This document shows, piece by piece, positions 32,230 to 42,124 of a stretch of DNA of 64,000 bases. Origin of the DNA: JASJAR01 sp039198225 (lineage in GTDB: Bacteria; Pseudomonadota; Alphaproteobacteria; Rhodobacterales; Rhodobacteraceae). The stretch's first letter is position 1. Every line of letters begins with the position of its first letter. Made by a program: the position numbers and the translations under genes. The DNA lies in the NCBI GenBank assembly GCA_039198225.1, contig JBCCTQ010000002.1:62001-126000 (forward strand). The letters are read 5' to 3'. The notes beneath the pieces are model-generated. The model had not been told where the DNA came from, ran no database searches, and was given only the letters and a program-made list of their open reading frames with translations.

Positions 32230-33231
32230 TCAGATGAGTTTGCCCATCGCCACGGCCGTATCCGACATCCGGTTCGAGAAACCCCATTCATTGTCATACC
32301 ATGTGAGGATCCGGCACATCGTGCCTTCCATCACTTTGGTCTGGTCCGTGTGGAAAACCGAAGAATGGGGGTCGTGGTTGAAGTCTTGGCTCACGAGTTT
32401 TTCGTCCGTGTAGCCGAGAATGCCCTTTAGCGTCCCGTCCGCGGCTTTCCGGATCGCGCCGTTGATTTCGTCGACGCTAGTCTCACGGGCCGCCTCAAAT
32501 GTTAGGTCGACCACCGAGACGTTCGGCGTCGGCACCCGGATGGCCACCCCGTCGAGCTTGCCGTTAAGCTCGGGCAAGACGAGGCCCACGGCCTTGGCTG
32601 CACCGGTGGAGGTGGGGATCATCGACATGGCGGCTGCACGGGCGCGGTAGAGATCCTTGTGCATCGTGTCGAGGGTCGGTTGGTCGCCGGTGTAGGAGTG
32701 GATCGTCGTCATAAAGCCTTTGACTATGCCAATCTCGTCGTGGAGCACCTTGGCCACCGGCGAAAGGCAATTGGTGGTGCAAGAGGCGTTCGAGACGATG
32801 AGATCGTCTTTGGTTAGGGCGCTGTCATTGACGCCGTAGACGATGGTTTTGTCCGCATCCGAGCCCGGCGCCGAGATCAGGACCCGCGACGAGCCGTTTT
32901 CGAGATGGGCCTGGCACTTTTCCTTCGAAGTGAAGATCCCGGTGCATTCAAGCACCACGTCGACGTCGCTCCAGGGGAGGTCCGCGGGGTTCCGCATAGC
33001 TGTGACTTGCATCGGGCCACGGCCCACATCGATCGTGTCACCGGTGACGGTGACGGTGCCCGGAAAGCGACCATGGACCGAATCGTAGCGCATCAAATGG
33101 GCATTGGTCTCCACCGGGCCCAAATCGTTGATCGCCACCACTTCGATATCCGTGCGCCCCGATTCAATGATCGCGCGGAGCACGTTCCGCCCAATCCGTC
33201 CGAATCCGTTGATGGCGACTTTCACGGCCAT
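32230..33231 (-). CDS. gap: Glyceraldehyde-3-phosphate dehydrogenase
   Basis: 333 residues. NAD site INGFGRIGRNVLRAI, catalytic SNASCTTNC with Cys151, SYTGDQPTLD and WYDNEWGFSNRM are all intact. It oxidises glyceraldehyde-3-phosphate in central carbon metabolism. The AINDLG loop is of the usual GapA kind. AGGAGAAG precedes ATG at 33231. A single-gene unit. Confidence 0.96.
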   Translation of the reverse strand: MAVKVAINGFGRIGRNVLRAIIESGRTDIEVVAINDLGPVETNAHLMRYDSVHGRFPGTVTVTGDTIDVGRGPMQVTAMRNPADLPWSDVDVVLECTGIFTSKEKCQAHLENGSSRVLISAPGSDADKTIVYGVNDSALTKDDLIVSNASCTTNCLSPVAKVLHDEIGIVKGFMTTIHSYTGDQPTLDTMHKDLYRARAAAMSMIPTSTGAAKAVGLVLPELNGKLDGVAIRVPTPNVSVVDLTFEAARETSVDEINGAIRKAADGTLKGILGYTDEKLVSQDFNHDPHSSVFHTDQTKVMEGTMCRILTWYDNEWGFSNRMSDTAVAMGKLI

Positions 33232-33348
33232 GGCTCTTCTCCTAAAAATTATTGGCGGAGCCCTCAAAGGAGATCGGCGGCCCAAGGTCAAGGGTATTGC
33301 CCGACTTGAGCGGTTTGTTACGGAAGGGTTACCGGTCGTTGTCGGGCC

Positions 33349-33379
33349 TTGACCTTCCAGTTACTGGAAGCCTTATGTC
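33349..33379 (+). promoter_or_regulatory. CueR/MerR-type copA promoter and operator
   Basis: TTGACC (-35, 33349-33354) and TATGTC (-10, 33374-33379) are separated by 19 bases, the long spacing typical of MerR-activated promoters. The spacer holds the perfect dyad CTTCCAGT-T-ACTGGAAG (33354-33370), close to known CueR boxes. Transcription would begin around 33386, just at the copA ATG. Confidence 0.85.
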
Positions 33380-33387
33380 ACTCTGAC

Positions 33388-35655
33388 ATGGCCCTCAGAC
33401 ATCCCCTCCCCCAGGACGGCCCGCCCCACCCCACGCCGTCAGCCGGTGCCCTGCCCCTGCCGAACGATCCGTCGGCTCGGCAGGTGACGCAGTTTCATAT
33501 TGAAGGGCTCCATTGCGCGTCTTGCGTGGCCCGGGTGGAAGCGCGGTTTAAGGCCGAGCCCAAGGTGCTAAATGCCGAGGTCAACCTCGCCACCGGAACA
33601 GCAACGCTCACCCATAGGGCTGAACCCGACCTGGCTCAGCGCATCGAGAGCGCTGCGCGGGAAATCGGATACGAGGCGAGGCTCCGTGCCCCAGAAGAGC
33701 AAGCAGGCGCCGGGGCGGACAAGGTCGCCAACGCAAAACGGCGCGCCTTGGTGGCCTTGGCCCTGGCGCTGCCGGTTTTCGTCACAGAGATGGCCCGCCA
33801 TTTTGTGCCGGGGGCCGAGGCGATGTTCGCTCGGCTCCCTGGCCCCCTGTCCCTCGGTATCCTGCATTTTCTGCTGACAACTGCGATCCTCCTCGGCCCG
33901 GCACGGGGCATTCTCGTCTCAGGCTTTCAAACGCTCCGCCGCGGCGCTCCGGACATGGACAGCCTCGTTGCCCTGGGAACCGGTGCTGCCTGGATCTATT
34001 CGACTGTCGCCTTGGTGGGACCTGGGCTTTTCCCGCCGGGCCAAGCAGTCCTTTATTTCGAATCCGCGGCCATCGTGGCGGCGTTGATCCTGCTCGGGCG
34101 CTGGTTTGAAGCCCGCGCCATGGGCGAGACCGGGAGTGCCGTGGCCGCCCTTTTGGATCTCCGCCCCAAAGAGGCGCGGGTGCTGTCCGGCGACCGGGTT
34201 GTCAGGCGTCCCGTCGAGGACATTCGGCCTGGAGATATCATCGAACTTCGCGCCGGGGAGAGGGTGCCCGTGGACGGAGACGTGGTCGAAGGCGAGGGTC
34301 TCGTTGACCAGGCGATGCTCACTGGAGAACCCCTGCCCATTGGCCGGGGGCCTGGCGATCCAGTGGTCGGCGGCACGGTCAATGGCGAGAGCCTCCTCCG
34401 CATTCGGGCCAGCGCGACGGGTGAAGACACAAAGCTCGCCGAAATCCTTCGAATGGTCGAAGCGGCGCAAGCCTCGAAACTCCCCGTCCAGGCTTTAATC
34501 GACCGGATTACCGGCGTTTTTGTCCCGGCCGTTTTGGCTCTCGCGGTGCTGACCGGGGCGGTTTGGCTCGCCCTTGGCGCGGGCCTGGCCCAGGCGCTTG
34601 TGGCGTCGGTATCGGTTCTCATTATTGCCTGCCCCTGTGCGATGGGTCTGGCCACGCCAATGGCCGTTCTTGTGGGCGTCGGACGGGGTGCGGAGACGGG
34701 CATTCTCTTCCGCACCGGAGCGGCGATAGAGAGCCTCGGCAAAGCGACGTGGATGCTATTTGACAAGACCGGCACCCTGACCGAAGGCCATCCCCAGGTG
34801 AGTGCGATGGTTGGGCGCGGAGCCAATCCCGCAGCCGAGGCGGCACTTTCGGCCCTCGCCGCACGCTCGAACCACCCCTTGGCGGCCGCCATTGGCCGCG
34901 CCATGCCAGAGAGCGGCACCGCCCTCACCTCCGTCGAAACAACGCCCGGCGGCGGAGTGTCGGGCATGGATCAGGGCACCGCGGTTCATCTCGGATCGGC
35001 GCGGTTTCTTGCCGAAGCGGGCATCGATACGGCCGAACTGGCGCGCGAACTGCCCGACAAGGGCGAGACCCAGGTTTTTGGTGCCTATGGCGGCGCGGCC
35101 GTCCTCGGGTTCGCCCTCACCGACCCCTTACGCGCCGGTGCAGAGGGCGCCGTGGGCGATCTTCGGGCCGCCGGGGTCAAGACCGCCCTTCTCAGCGGGG
35201 ACCGCCGCCAGGCGGCGGAGATCGCGGCGGCTGCCCTTGGCATCGAAAAGGTCGAAGCTGAACTTATGCCGGAAGACAAAAGGGCCCGCCTCGACGCCTT
35301 CAAAGCGGACGGAACGGTGGCGTTCGTGGGCGACGGGATCAACGACGGGCCGGCCCTCGCCGCGGCCGATGTGGGAATTGCCATCGGCACCGGCACGGAT
35401 GTGGCCATCGAAGCCGCCGATGTCGTCGTGATGGGCGCCGATCCTGGCCTTCTGCCCCGCGCGCTTCGGCTCAGCCGTGCGACCATGGGCAATATCCGCC
35501 AAAACCTCTTCTGGGCCTTCGCCTATAACGTAGCACTCATTCCGGCCGCGGCGTTGGGGCTTTTGAACCCGATGCTTGCGGGTGCGGCCATGGCGGCCTC
35601 TTCCGCCTTCGTGGTGGCCAACGCGCTCCGGCTAAAACGGGTGGATCTCGGATGA
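33388..35655 (+). CDS. copA: Copper-translocating P1B-type ATPase
   Basis: 755 residues from ATG 33388. One N-terminal heavy-metal domain (GLHCASC, CxxC at 43-46), eight predicted membrane helices, the CPC transport motif at 415-417, DKTGT with phosphorylated Asp459, the SNHPLA block (HP locus) and GDGINDGPALAAADVGIA hinge. It exports Cu(I) from the cytoplasm. Starts upstream of 33388 lie within the promoter, so this ATG probably sits at or next to the 5' end of the mRNA; a GTG at 33484 just before the metal domain is an alternative. The end overlaps cueR by 4 bases. Confidence 0.95.
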   Translation: MALRHPLPQDGPPHPTPSAGALPLPNDPSARQVTQFHIEGLHCASCVARVEARFKAEPKVLNAEVNLATGTATLTHRAEPDLAQRIESAAREIGYEARLRAPEEQAGAGADKVANAKRRALVALALALPVFVTEMARHFVPGAEAMFARLPGPLSLGILHFLLTTAILLGPARGILVSGFQTLRRGAPDMDSLVALGTGAAWIYSTVALVGPGLFPPGQAVLYFESAAIVAALILLGRWFEARAMGETGSAVAALLDLRPKEARVLSGDRVVRRPVEDIRPGDIIELRAGERVPVDGDVVEGEGLVDQAMLTGEPLPIGRGPGDPVVGGTVNGESLLRIRASATGEDTKLAEILRMVEAAQASKLPVQALIDRITGVFVPAVLALAVLTGAVWLALGAGLAQALVASVSVLIIACPCAMGLATPMAVLVGVGRGAETGILFRTGAAIESLGKATWMLFDKTGTLTEGHPQVSAMVGRGANPAAEAALSALAARSNHPLAAAIGRAMPESGTALTSVETTPGGGVSGMDQGTAVHLGSARFLAEAGIDTAELARELPDKGETQVFGAYGGAAVLGFALTDPLRAGAEGAVGDLRAAGVKTALLSGDRRQAAEIAAAALGIEKVEAELMPEDKRARLDAFKADGTVAFVGDGINDGPALAAADVGIAIGTGTDVAIEAADVVVMGADPGLLPRALRLSRATMGNIRQNLFWAFAYNVALIPAAALGLLNPMLAGAAMAASSAFVVANALRLKRVDLG

Positions 35656-36080
35656 ATATTGGCCGCGCCGCAGCACTTTCGGGCCTCCCGGTCAAAACGA
35701 TCCGGTACTACGAGGAGATCGGCCTCGTCCGCCCGGACCGGTCTTCGAACGGCTACCGCGATTACGGCGAAGCGCATGTCCACAAGCTGGCCTTTCTGGC
35801 GCGGGCCCGCTCGCTCGGCTTTGGCATCGACGATTGCAGGACGCTCTTGGCGCTTTACGAAGACCGTTCCCGCGCAAGCGCCGATGTGCGCGAGGTAGCT
35901 ACCGGTCATCTCGGCGAGATCGACCGCAAGATCGCTGAACTTCGCGAGATGCGGGAAACGCTCAGCGGGTTGATCGCGGCCTGCGCGGGCGATGACCGGC
36001 CCGATTGCCCGATCCTCGGCTCCCTTGCAGCAGAGCGCGAAACGGAAGCCTTGGGGGCAATGCTTGACCCCGGGCCTTAG
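35652..36080 (+). CDS. cueR: CueR-type MerR-family copper regulator
   Basis: 142 residues. Winged helix: MNIGRAAALSGLPVKTIRYYEEIGL, then a dimerisation helix and the metal loop C-x7-C (Cys111, Cys119, in CAGDDRPDCPIL), as in CueR. It senses Cu(I) and activates copA from the dyad in the copA promoter, so it also drives its own transcription because it is the second gene of the operon. The last 4 bases overlap the end of the convergent ABC exporter gene. Confidence 0.93.
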   Translation: MNIGRAAALSGLPVKTIRYYEEIGLVRPDRSSNGYRDYGEAHVHKLAFLARARSLGFGIDDCRTLLALYEDRSRASADVREVATGHLGEIDRKIAELREMRETLSGLIAACAGDDRPDCPILGSLAAERETEALGAMLDPGP

Positions 36081-37870
36081 CTGGCTCGGTCGCGCCCTTC
36101 GAACTGGGCGTAAAGCTCCGCATAGGCCCCGCCTCGGTCCAAAAGCGCGTCGTGGCTACCTTCTTCGACGATCCGACCCCGGTCGAGGACGATGATCCGG
36201 TCCACATCCCGCACCGTCGAGAGCCGATGGGCCACGATCACCGTGGTCCGGCCCGCACCGGCCGCGCGGATCGCATCGGCCACATGGGTTTCTGAACCCA
36301 CATCGAGGGCGGATGTCGGCTCATCGAGCAATAGGATCGGCGGGTCGCGCAGCAAAACCCGGGCAATGGCCACGCGCTGGCGCTGGCCGACCGAGAGGTT
36401 CGCCCCGCCGGGCTCGAGGATCGTCTCGTAGCCCTCCGGCAGACGCGCGGCAAATTCATCGACCCTTGCATCGCGGACAACCGCATCGAACCGGTCGGGC
36501 GCAACATCGGTCTGGCCCGCCAGGAGGTTTTCCCGGAGCGTGCCGCGAAAGAGAAGCGGCACTTGGAGCACGAGCCCGATCCGACGACGGAGATCGGCCA
36601 GGGAGATCTCGCCGATCGGGACGCCCCCGATCTGGATCTCCCCGGCTTCGGGTTCATTGAAACGGGGCAATAATTCGAGAAGCGTCGACTTTCCGGCACC
36701 GCTCGGCCCTACGACCGCGACGCGTTCGCCATCGGCAATCGCGAGGCTGAGATCACGGATCGCAGGGGCGTTCCCGTCATAGGAAAACGACACGCGGTCG
36801 AGGGTGATCGCCGCCCCGTTGGGCACCGCACCGTCGGTCACCCGGTCGCGCTCCGGCGGAAGGTCGAGCACCCGGTCGATCCGCTCGCGCCCGGTAAAAA
36901 GCTGGACTGCCTGGCCGAGCGACTTGGAGACTTCTTGGATCTGGGGATAGAGGAGCGCCAAGCACGTAAAAAACCCAGCAAGGCCCCCGGCCTCGACCCA
37001 TTCTCGGTCGAGAAACGCTGCGCTGACGAGGATCACACCGCCCAAGCCGAAGGCGACCACGAGGGAAATCACGAAGGGGTGGATTTCCGAGATGAGGTCG
37101 CGGCGGAGTGCAGCCCCAAAGGCTTCTTCGTTGACCCCGCCAAAGCGGGTAATCAGCAGCCGTTCGAGGCCAAAAAGCTTGATTTCTTTCGGGGCCGACA
37201 GGGTTTCGGCCAATTCGCCCAAAAGCTCCGCCTGGCGCGCTTGGGCGGCATGGGCGGCGGCATAGATCCGGCGGGCGAACATGTTGGTAATGATCGCCAT
37301 AGGTACGAAAACGAGGATTAAGAGAAGGGCGAGACGCCAGGAAAACCAGAAAAGGGCCAAACCGTAGATCGTCGCGAGAAAGGCGCTCGGGACAAGCTGA
37401 CCAAGGCTCTGCTTTAGAGCCATGTGGAGGGTCGAGAGATCGGTCGTGAAGGCGTTGGTCACCTGGCCGCCTTCGGTGCGGCGAAGCTCTCTGGGCGCGA
37501 TGGCCAGGATGTGGGTGAAAAGCGCCTGGCGGAGATCGGTCACGATCCCGAGGCAGAGCCGGGCCATCAGGAACCGGCGCACGGATGTGAGCGAAAGGCT
37601 TAAGAAAACGATGACCAGGAGCATCGCGATCTCACCGGCCAATTGGCCGAGCTCAAAGGGGGCACCCGAGACCAGGTTGTCGACCTCCCGGCGAACCGTG
37701 AGCGGGATTAAGAGCCCGACAATGGGCGAGACCACCGTAACGCCGAGAACCAAGGCGAACTCGCCCCGCCGCTCGGCGAGATCCTTCCGGAGCCAACTGA
37801 GCCCGTCGACGCCAATGCGCCGCGCCCGCGTCCGGGGCGGGGTCATGGTGCTGCTCTCGGTCTCACCCAT
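36077..37870 (-). CDS. ABC exporter, fused membrane and ATPase domains (MsbA type)
   Basis: 597 residues. Six-helix exporter domain at about 35-320, then the ATPase: Walker A GPSGAGKSTLL, signature reading LSVGQRQRVAIA instead of LSGGQ, Walker B ILLLDEPTSALD, and H-loop IVAHRLS. It probably works as a homodimer moving lipid or hydrophobic compound out of the cytoplasm; substrate unknown. Start ATG at 37870 (alternative at about 37846). It converges on cueR and is divergent from the family-8 glycosyltransferase. Confidence 0.93.
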   Translation of the reverse strand: MGETESSTMTPPRTRARRIGVDGLSWLRKDLAERRGEFALVLGVTVVSPIVGLLIPLTVRREVDNLVSGAPFELGQLAGEIAMLLVIVFLSLSLTSVRRFLMARLCLGIVTDLRQALFTHILAIAPRELRRTEGGQVTNAFTTDLSTLHMALKQSLGQLVPSAFLATIYGLALFWFSWRLALLLILVFVPMAIITNMFARRIYAAAHAAQARQAELLGELAETLSAPKEIKLFGLERLLITRFGGVNEEAFGAALRRDLISEIHPFVISLVVAFGLGGVILVSAAFLDREWVEAGGLAGFFTCLALLYPQIQEVSKSLGQAVQLFTGRERIDRVLDLPPERDRVTDGAVPNGAAITLDRVSFSYDGNAPAIRDLSLAIADGERVAVVGPSGAGKSTLLELLPRFNEPEAGEIQIGGVPIGEISLADLRRRIGLVLQVPLLFRGTLRENLLAGQTDVAPDRFDAVVRDARVDEFAARLPEGYETILEPGGANLSVGQRQRVAIARVLLRDPPILLLDEPTSALDVGSETHVADAIRAAGAGRTTVIVAHRLSTVRDVDRIIVLDRGRIVEEGSHDALLDRGGAYAELYAQFEGRDRAS

Positions 37871-37997
37871 TGGGCCCGTCTCTCCTGCCCGATTGGTCCG
37901 GCAGTAGCTTCTGGGGCGCTTTGGGTCAAATACGGGGCCGCTTGCAGAAGTCGCGTTCTCCGTGGTCTAAGCGCCCGCGGCGCGAGCGAGGGCCCCG

Positions 37998-38879
37998 ATG
38001 ACCACCACCGAAATCGTGTGTTGCTTGAACCGCGGGCTGATGCGGCCCCTTGTGACGCTGATCAACTCCGTCCAAGCCCATGCGACGCGGCCCGATGCGC
38101 TCCGCTTCAATCTCATCGTACCGCCCCGGCCGGAGGATCTCGACGCGTTCGAGCGTCTAATCGAGGCCGCATTCCCCGAGCGGCGCTTCGAAATCCGCAT
38201 CGTCGGCGGCGACCTCTCGCCACCGGTTTGGGAGTACCTCCAGGCCAGGAGCAGGCTCCCAGCCAAAAAAGAAGGCGCCCAGACGATGAATTACGCGCGG
38301 TTTGAAGTTGCCAGGCTCTTCCCCGGTCTCGGCCGGTTCATCTATCTCGATTGCGATATCGTGGTTCTTGCCGATCTGGAGGATCTGGTCCGTGATTTCG
38401 ACCCGTCCCGGCGGCTCGCGGCCGTCCCCCAGCTCTTCACGGGCCTCTTTTATTTCAGAAAACCTTGGGCCCATTGGAAAGCGGGCCTCTCCATGCTTCG
38501 CCCGTTCAATGCCGGGGTCTATGTGTCGGACGCGGCCGCCTGGGGCGAGGATCTCGCCCGGGAACTTCAGTCAATCTTCGATTGGGACAGCCGGAACGCC
38601 TACAGGCTCTTTTCGCTCCACACCGAGCCTTTGATGAACCTTCTGTTTAAGGATTACGCACCGCTCCATCGGCGCTGGAATGCCAGCGGTTTTGGCAACC
38701 ATCCCGTGGTGGCCGCGGCGCTGAAGCGCTGGCAAACCGACATCGGCATTGTCCATTGGTCAGGCGGGCACCGGAAGCCCTGGCGCGACCGGACCATCGC
38801 CTTCGCCGATGAATGGTGGCGCTACGACCTTGGCCCGGTTCCAAAAGAGGTGCTCAGCCCCTACCAGACATCGCCTTAA
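37998..38879 (+). CDS. Family-8 glycosyltransferase
   Basis: 293 residues. GT-A fold of the LgtC/glycogenin type: EIVCCLNRGLMRPLVTLINSV start, NYARFEVARLFPGLGRFIYLDCDIVVLADL with the DxD metal site, PFNAGVYVSDAAAW, and GIVHWSGGHRKPW (HxxGxxKPW motif). It transfers a glucose or galactose from a nucleotide sugar, probably onto a surface glycan. Stands between the ABC exporter and the molybdoenzyme, with no other glycan gene beside it. Confidence 0.88.
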   Translation: MTTTEIVCCLNRGLMRPLVTLINSVQAHATRPDALRFNLIVPPRPEDLDAFERLIEAAFPERRFEIRIVGGDLSPPVWEYLQARSRLPAKKEGAQTMNYARFEVARLFPGLGRFIYLDCDIVVLADLEDLVRDFDPSRRLAAVPQLFTGLFYFRKPWAHWKAGLSMLRPFNAGVYVSDAAAWGEDLARELQSIFDWDSRNAYRLFSLHTEPLMNLLFKDYAPLHRRWNASGFGNHPVVAAALKRWQTDIGIVHWSGGHRKPWRDRTIAFADEWWRYDLGPVPKEVLSPYQTSP

Positions 38880-38990
38880 GGGCGCACCACCCGCCCGGTG
38901 GGCATTTCTTTGCCCGGAAATGATCTTCGGACTGGGGCTCGGCCCAAGGATGTGCAATCCAGACCGAAACGAAGGCGAAACTCCGAAACC

Positions 38991-41309
38991 GTGACAGACA
39001 ATGCCGCCGCGGGACGCGTGAAAAGGGGCCGGTCGGGACCGGTTGCGAGCCATTGGGGCCCGGGAATTGCCGAGGTCGAAGATGGCCGGATCGTTTCTGT
39101 TGAACCGCACCCTTCCGACCCCGATCCATCCCCGATCAACGGCAATATCGCCCGCGCCTTGTCGGGAGGGACACGGGTGCTCCGCCCGGCGATCCGGGCC
39201 GGCTGGCTCGAAAACGGCCCAGGCAGTGCGACCCGGGGCGAAGAGCCCTTCGTCGAGGTGTCCTGGGAGCGTGCTTATGACCTGCTGGTTGGCGAACTCG
39301 GACGGATCAGGAGCCAATTTGGCAACGAGGCCATATTCGCCGGGTCCTATGGCTGGTCGAGCGCGGGCCGGGTCCACCATGCCCAAACGCTCCTAAAGCG
39401 CTTTCTCAACACCCAGGGCGGCTTTGTCCGGTCCAAGGGCAATTACAGCTACCAGGCCGCAATCGTCCTCATGCCCCATATTGTGGGGCGCTACGCTGAC
39501 CATGTGGCCCAGGCCACCCGTTGGCCGGTGATCGCAAAAGAGAGCGATCTTGTGGTGATGTTCGGCGGTATTGCACCGCGGAACAGCCAGGTTTCCGACG
39601 GGGGCCTTTCCAAGCACCGGATGGGGGATGCGTTCCGCGCCTGTGCCGAGAACGGGGTGCGGTTCGTCAATGTGAGCCCCGTAAGGGACGATGCAGCCAC
39701 GGTGATCAACGCTGAATGGCTCGCTCCCCGGGCCGGGACCGACACGGCCGTCATGATGGGCTTGGCCCATACGCTCCTTGAGGAAGATCTCCATGACCGG
39801 GCCTTTCTCGACCGATACACAACCGGGTTTGACCGGGTCGCGGCCTATCTTCGGGGCGATGTCGACGGGACAACGAAGGATGCAGCCTGGGCCGCAGAAA
39901 TTGCGGGCCTCCCGGCTGAAAGGCTCAATGCATTGGCCCGGGAGATGGCCAGCGGACGGACGATGCTGACTTGCGCGGCCGGATTGCAGCGGGCCGATTA
40001 CGGCGAGCAGCCGCTTTGGATGGTCGTCACCCTGGCCGCGATGCTCGGCCAGATCGGCCTTCCAGGGGGCGGTTATACGATTGGCTACGGGGTCAATGGC
40101 AATATCGGCCATGTGGCGCGCCCGTTCCGCTGGGGGGTGATGGAGCAAGGCGAAAACCCGGTGGGCGAGGCGATCCCGGTGGCCATGGTCGCCGACATGC
40201 TCCTCGATCCCGGCGGGACTTACGCCTTCAACGGCGAAACCCGGGTCTTTCCAGACATCAAAATGGTCTGGTGGGCAGGGGGAAACCCGTTTCACCATCA
40301 CCAGGATCTCAACCGCCTTCGCCGCGCTTTCGCCCGGCCTGAAACGGTGATCGTCAACGAGATCGGCTGGACGGCGACGGCGCGGCATGCCGATATCGTC
40401 CTCCCCGTGGCGGCACCGCCCGAGCGGGAGGATTTCGCCGGAGGGAAATCGGACAACGGGCTTTTGCCCATGCCCAAACTCGTCGACCCGCCCGGAGAGG
40501 CGCGGCTCGAATACGACATTTATGCCGATCTTGCGCACCGTTTGGGCGACGGGGCGGCGTTTACCGAAGGTCTCGATGCGGAGGGGTGGAGCATGAGGAT
40601 TTGGGCGGAAACGCAGCGGGCCGCCGAAGCGGCGGGCCACGCGCTTCCCGATTGGGAGAGTTTTATTACCGGCGATCTCGTCCGCCTTCCGGACCCGTCG
40701 CCTGATCAGGTTTTCCTCGCCGAATTTCGAGCCGATCCCGGCGCCCATCCCTTGCCCACCCCGAGTGGGAAGATCGAGCTTTTTTCCGAACGCATTGCGA
40801 CCTTTGGGTTGGAGGATTGCCCGGGCCAGGCCACCTGGTTTCCGCCCCGGGACCGGGCGGCGGGGATGGGCTCGCTCGATCTTTTGTCGGGCCAGCCCGG
40901 CACGCGGCTCCATTCTCAGCTCGATGACGGGGCCTTCAGCCTCAGCGCCAAGATTCAAGGCCGGGAACCGGTGCTGATCCACCCCGACGACGCCCGCGCC
41001 AGGGGAATCGAGGACGGAGATGTGGTGGAATTGTCAAATGCCCGCGGCCGCTGCCTGGCCGGGGCTCGGGTGACGGAAGGGATCCGCCCCGGCACCGTGT
41101 TTCTTTGGACCGGCGCTTGGTATGACCCTGATTTTGACGCGCCGCAGCACTGCGACCGGCACGGCAATCCGAATGTTTTGACCCAAGACGGGCGCACGTC
41201 GCACCTGGCCCAGGGGCCAGCTTCCCATTCGGCTCGGGTCGATCTCGCCCGCTTCGAAGGAGATGTGCCTGAAATCGAGGCCCATCGCCCGCCGCGGTTT
41301 AAGACTTAA
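38991..41309 (+). CDS. bisC: Biotin-sulfoxide-reductase-type molybdopterin oxidoreductase
   Basis: 772 residues of the DMSO-reductase family. GSYGWSSAGRVHHAQ contains the Ser expected to bind Mo, LPGGGYTIGYGVNG, WWAGGNPFHHHQDLNRL and the C-terminal VELSNARGRCLAGARV domain bind the two pterins. There is no N-terminal Cys cluster for an Fe-S centre and no Tat signal, so it resembles cytoplasmic BisC/TorZ-type enzymes reducing biotin- or methionine-sulfoxide or N-oxides. GTG at 38991 is chosen because homology begins within 20 residues; an ATG at 38898 would add an unconserved basic tail. Confidence 0.88.
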   Translation: MTDNAAAGRVKRGRSGPVASHWGPGIAEVEDGRIVSVEPHPSDPDPSPINGNIARALSGGTRVLRPAIRAGWLENGPGSATRGEEPFVEVSWERAYDLLVGELGRIRSQFGNEAIFAGSYGWSSAGRVHHAQTLLKRFLNTQGGFVRSKGNYSYQAAIVLMPHIVGRYADHVAQATRWPVIAKESDLVVMFGGIAPRNSQVSDGGLSKHRMGDAFRACAENGVRFVNVSPVRDDAATVINAEWLAPRAGTDTAVMMGLAHTLLEEDLHDRAFLDRYTTGFDRVAAYLRGDVDGTTKDAAWAAEIAGLPAERLNALAREMASGRTMLTCAAGLQRADYGEQPLWMVVTLAAMLGQIGLPGGGYTIGYGVNGNIGHVARPFRWGVMEQGENPVGEAIPVAMVADMLLDPGGTYAFNGETRVFPDIKMVWWAGGNPFHHHQDLNRLRRAFARPETVIVNEIGWTATARHADIVLPVAAPPEREDFAGGKSDNGLLPMPKLVDPPGEARLEYDIYADLAHRLGDGAAFTEGLDAEGWSMRIWAETQRAAEAAGHALPDWESFITGDLVRLPDPSPDQVFLAEFRADPGAHPLPTPSGKIELFSERIATFGLEDCPGQATWFPPRDRAAGMGSLDLLSGQPGTRLHSQLDDGAFSLSAKIQGREPVLIHPDDARARGIEDGDVVELSNARGRCLAGARVTEGIRPGTVFLWTGAWYDPDFDAPQHCDRHGNPNVLTQDGRTSHLAQGPASHSARVDLARFEGDVPEIEAHRPPRFKT

Positions 41310-41320
41310 GATACGCCGAT

Positions 41321-41376
41321 GGGGGCGCTGCCCCCGGCGCTCCGCGCCTCCCCCGGAGTATTTGAACCAGGATGAA
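41321..41376 (+). repeat. Dispersed two-hairpin intergenic repeat, full copy
   Basis: GGGGGC-GCT-GCCCCC (41321-41335), GGCGC-TCC-GCGCC (41336-41348), then TCCCCCGGAGTATTTGAACC and AGGATGAAA. It occupies the gap between the convergent molybdoenzyme and DUF3108 genes. Confidence 0.75.
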
Positions 41377-41392
41377 AGAGCCTTCGGCCGGA

Positions 41393-42124
41393 TTAGCCGT
41401 CGGGCGGCCTCCGTTCGAGGCGGATCGGGCCATAGACGGTGTCGACATTGGCTTCGTCCACGGCCCAGAGCCCGTCCGCAATGGGCGCGAACACCAAGTC
41501 GAAACCAAAGGTGGGGCGTTCGGAGAGCTCCTCGGCTGTGAACCCTTCGACCCGACGATATTCTGCGTCACAAATTACCCGTCTGCCGTCCGCTTCCCGG
41601 GGGGCAAGGGAGAGGCGCGTCCGGCGCACCCCGTCGAAAACAAATGCATCATACCCGCAAACCTCGGGCTCCGGCACGCCGCGGAGAAGCGTGTAAAGGG
41701 CCGTCATCAGGTCGAGCGCATCGCCCTGACGCCCCAGATCGACATCGTTCTCGCCCGGCCGGGGCGGGTTGAAGACCGGCGCGCGGGGCACGCCGTTGTC
41801 ATAGATGATCGAAAGTTCCGAGCTTTGGGCACCGATTTCGGCCCGCTCTTCATAGGAAGACGGCACGTACCGCGCGCCGCGGACCCGACCTTGGGATTTG
41901 GCGTCGTAGCGGACATTGGCAAAAAACCCGACGACACCGGTGCTTCGTAGAAGGCCGGCCGTGGAATAGCGGCCCTGGGCCTCCACCCCGGAAAACGCAA
42001 AGACACCGACTTTGAGATTGCCGAGATAGATATCGAACACGCCGCGGTTTGGGTCCGCCTCGGCCGAGGAGGCCCAAAGGGCAAGGCCAATGACCAAGCC
42101 AAGGCTTTGACGGAGCGGCGACAT
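41393..42124 (-). CDS. DUF3108-domain periplasmic protein
   Basis: 243 residues. A signal peptide (SLGLVIGLALWASSAEA) precedes a beta-rich domain starting FDIYLGNLKVGVFAFSG, characteristic of DUF3108 proteins of unknown function. Start ATG at 42124; the space to the divergent rfbC start is 151 bases. Confidence 0.85.
   Translation of the reverse strand: MSPLRQSLGLVIGLALWASSAEADPNRGVFDIYLGNLKVGVFAFSGVEAQGRYSTAGLLRSTGVVGFFANVRYDAKSQGRVRGARYVPSSYEERAEIGAQSSELSIIYDNGVPRAPVFNPPRPGENDVDLGRQGDALDLMTALYTLLRGVPEPEVCGYDAFVFDGVRRTRLSLAPREADGRRVICDAEYRRVEGFTAEELSERPTFGFDLVFAPIADGLWAVDEANVDTVYGPIRLERRPPDG

Noticed and set aside
39393..40982. Open frame of 529 codons on the minus strand
   Set aside because: Exactly antisense to the molybdoenzyme gene; its product has no recognisable domain and the strong codon pattern of the plus-strand gene explains the absence of stops.
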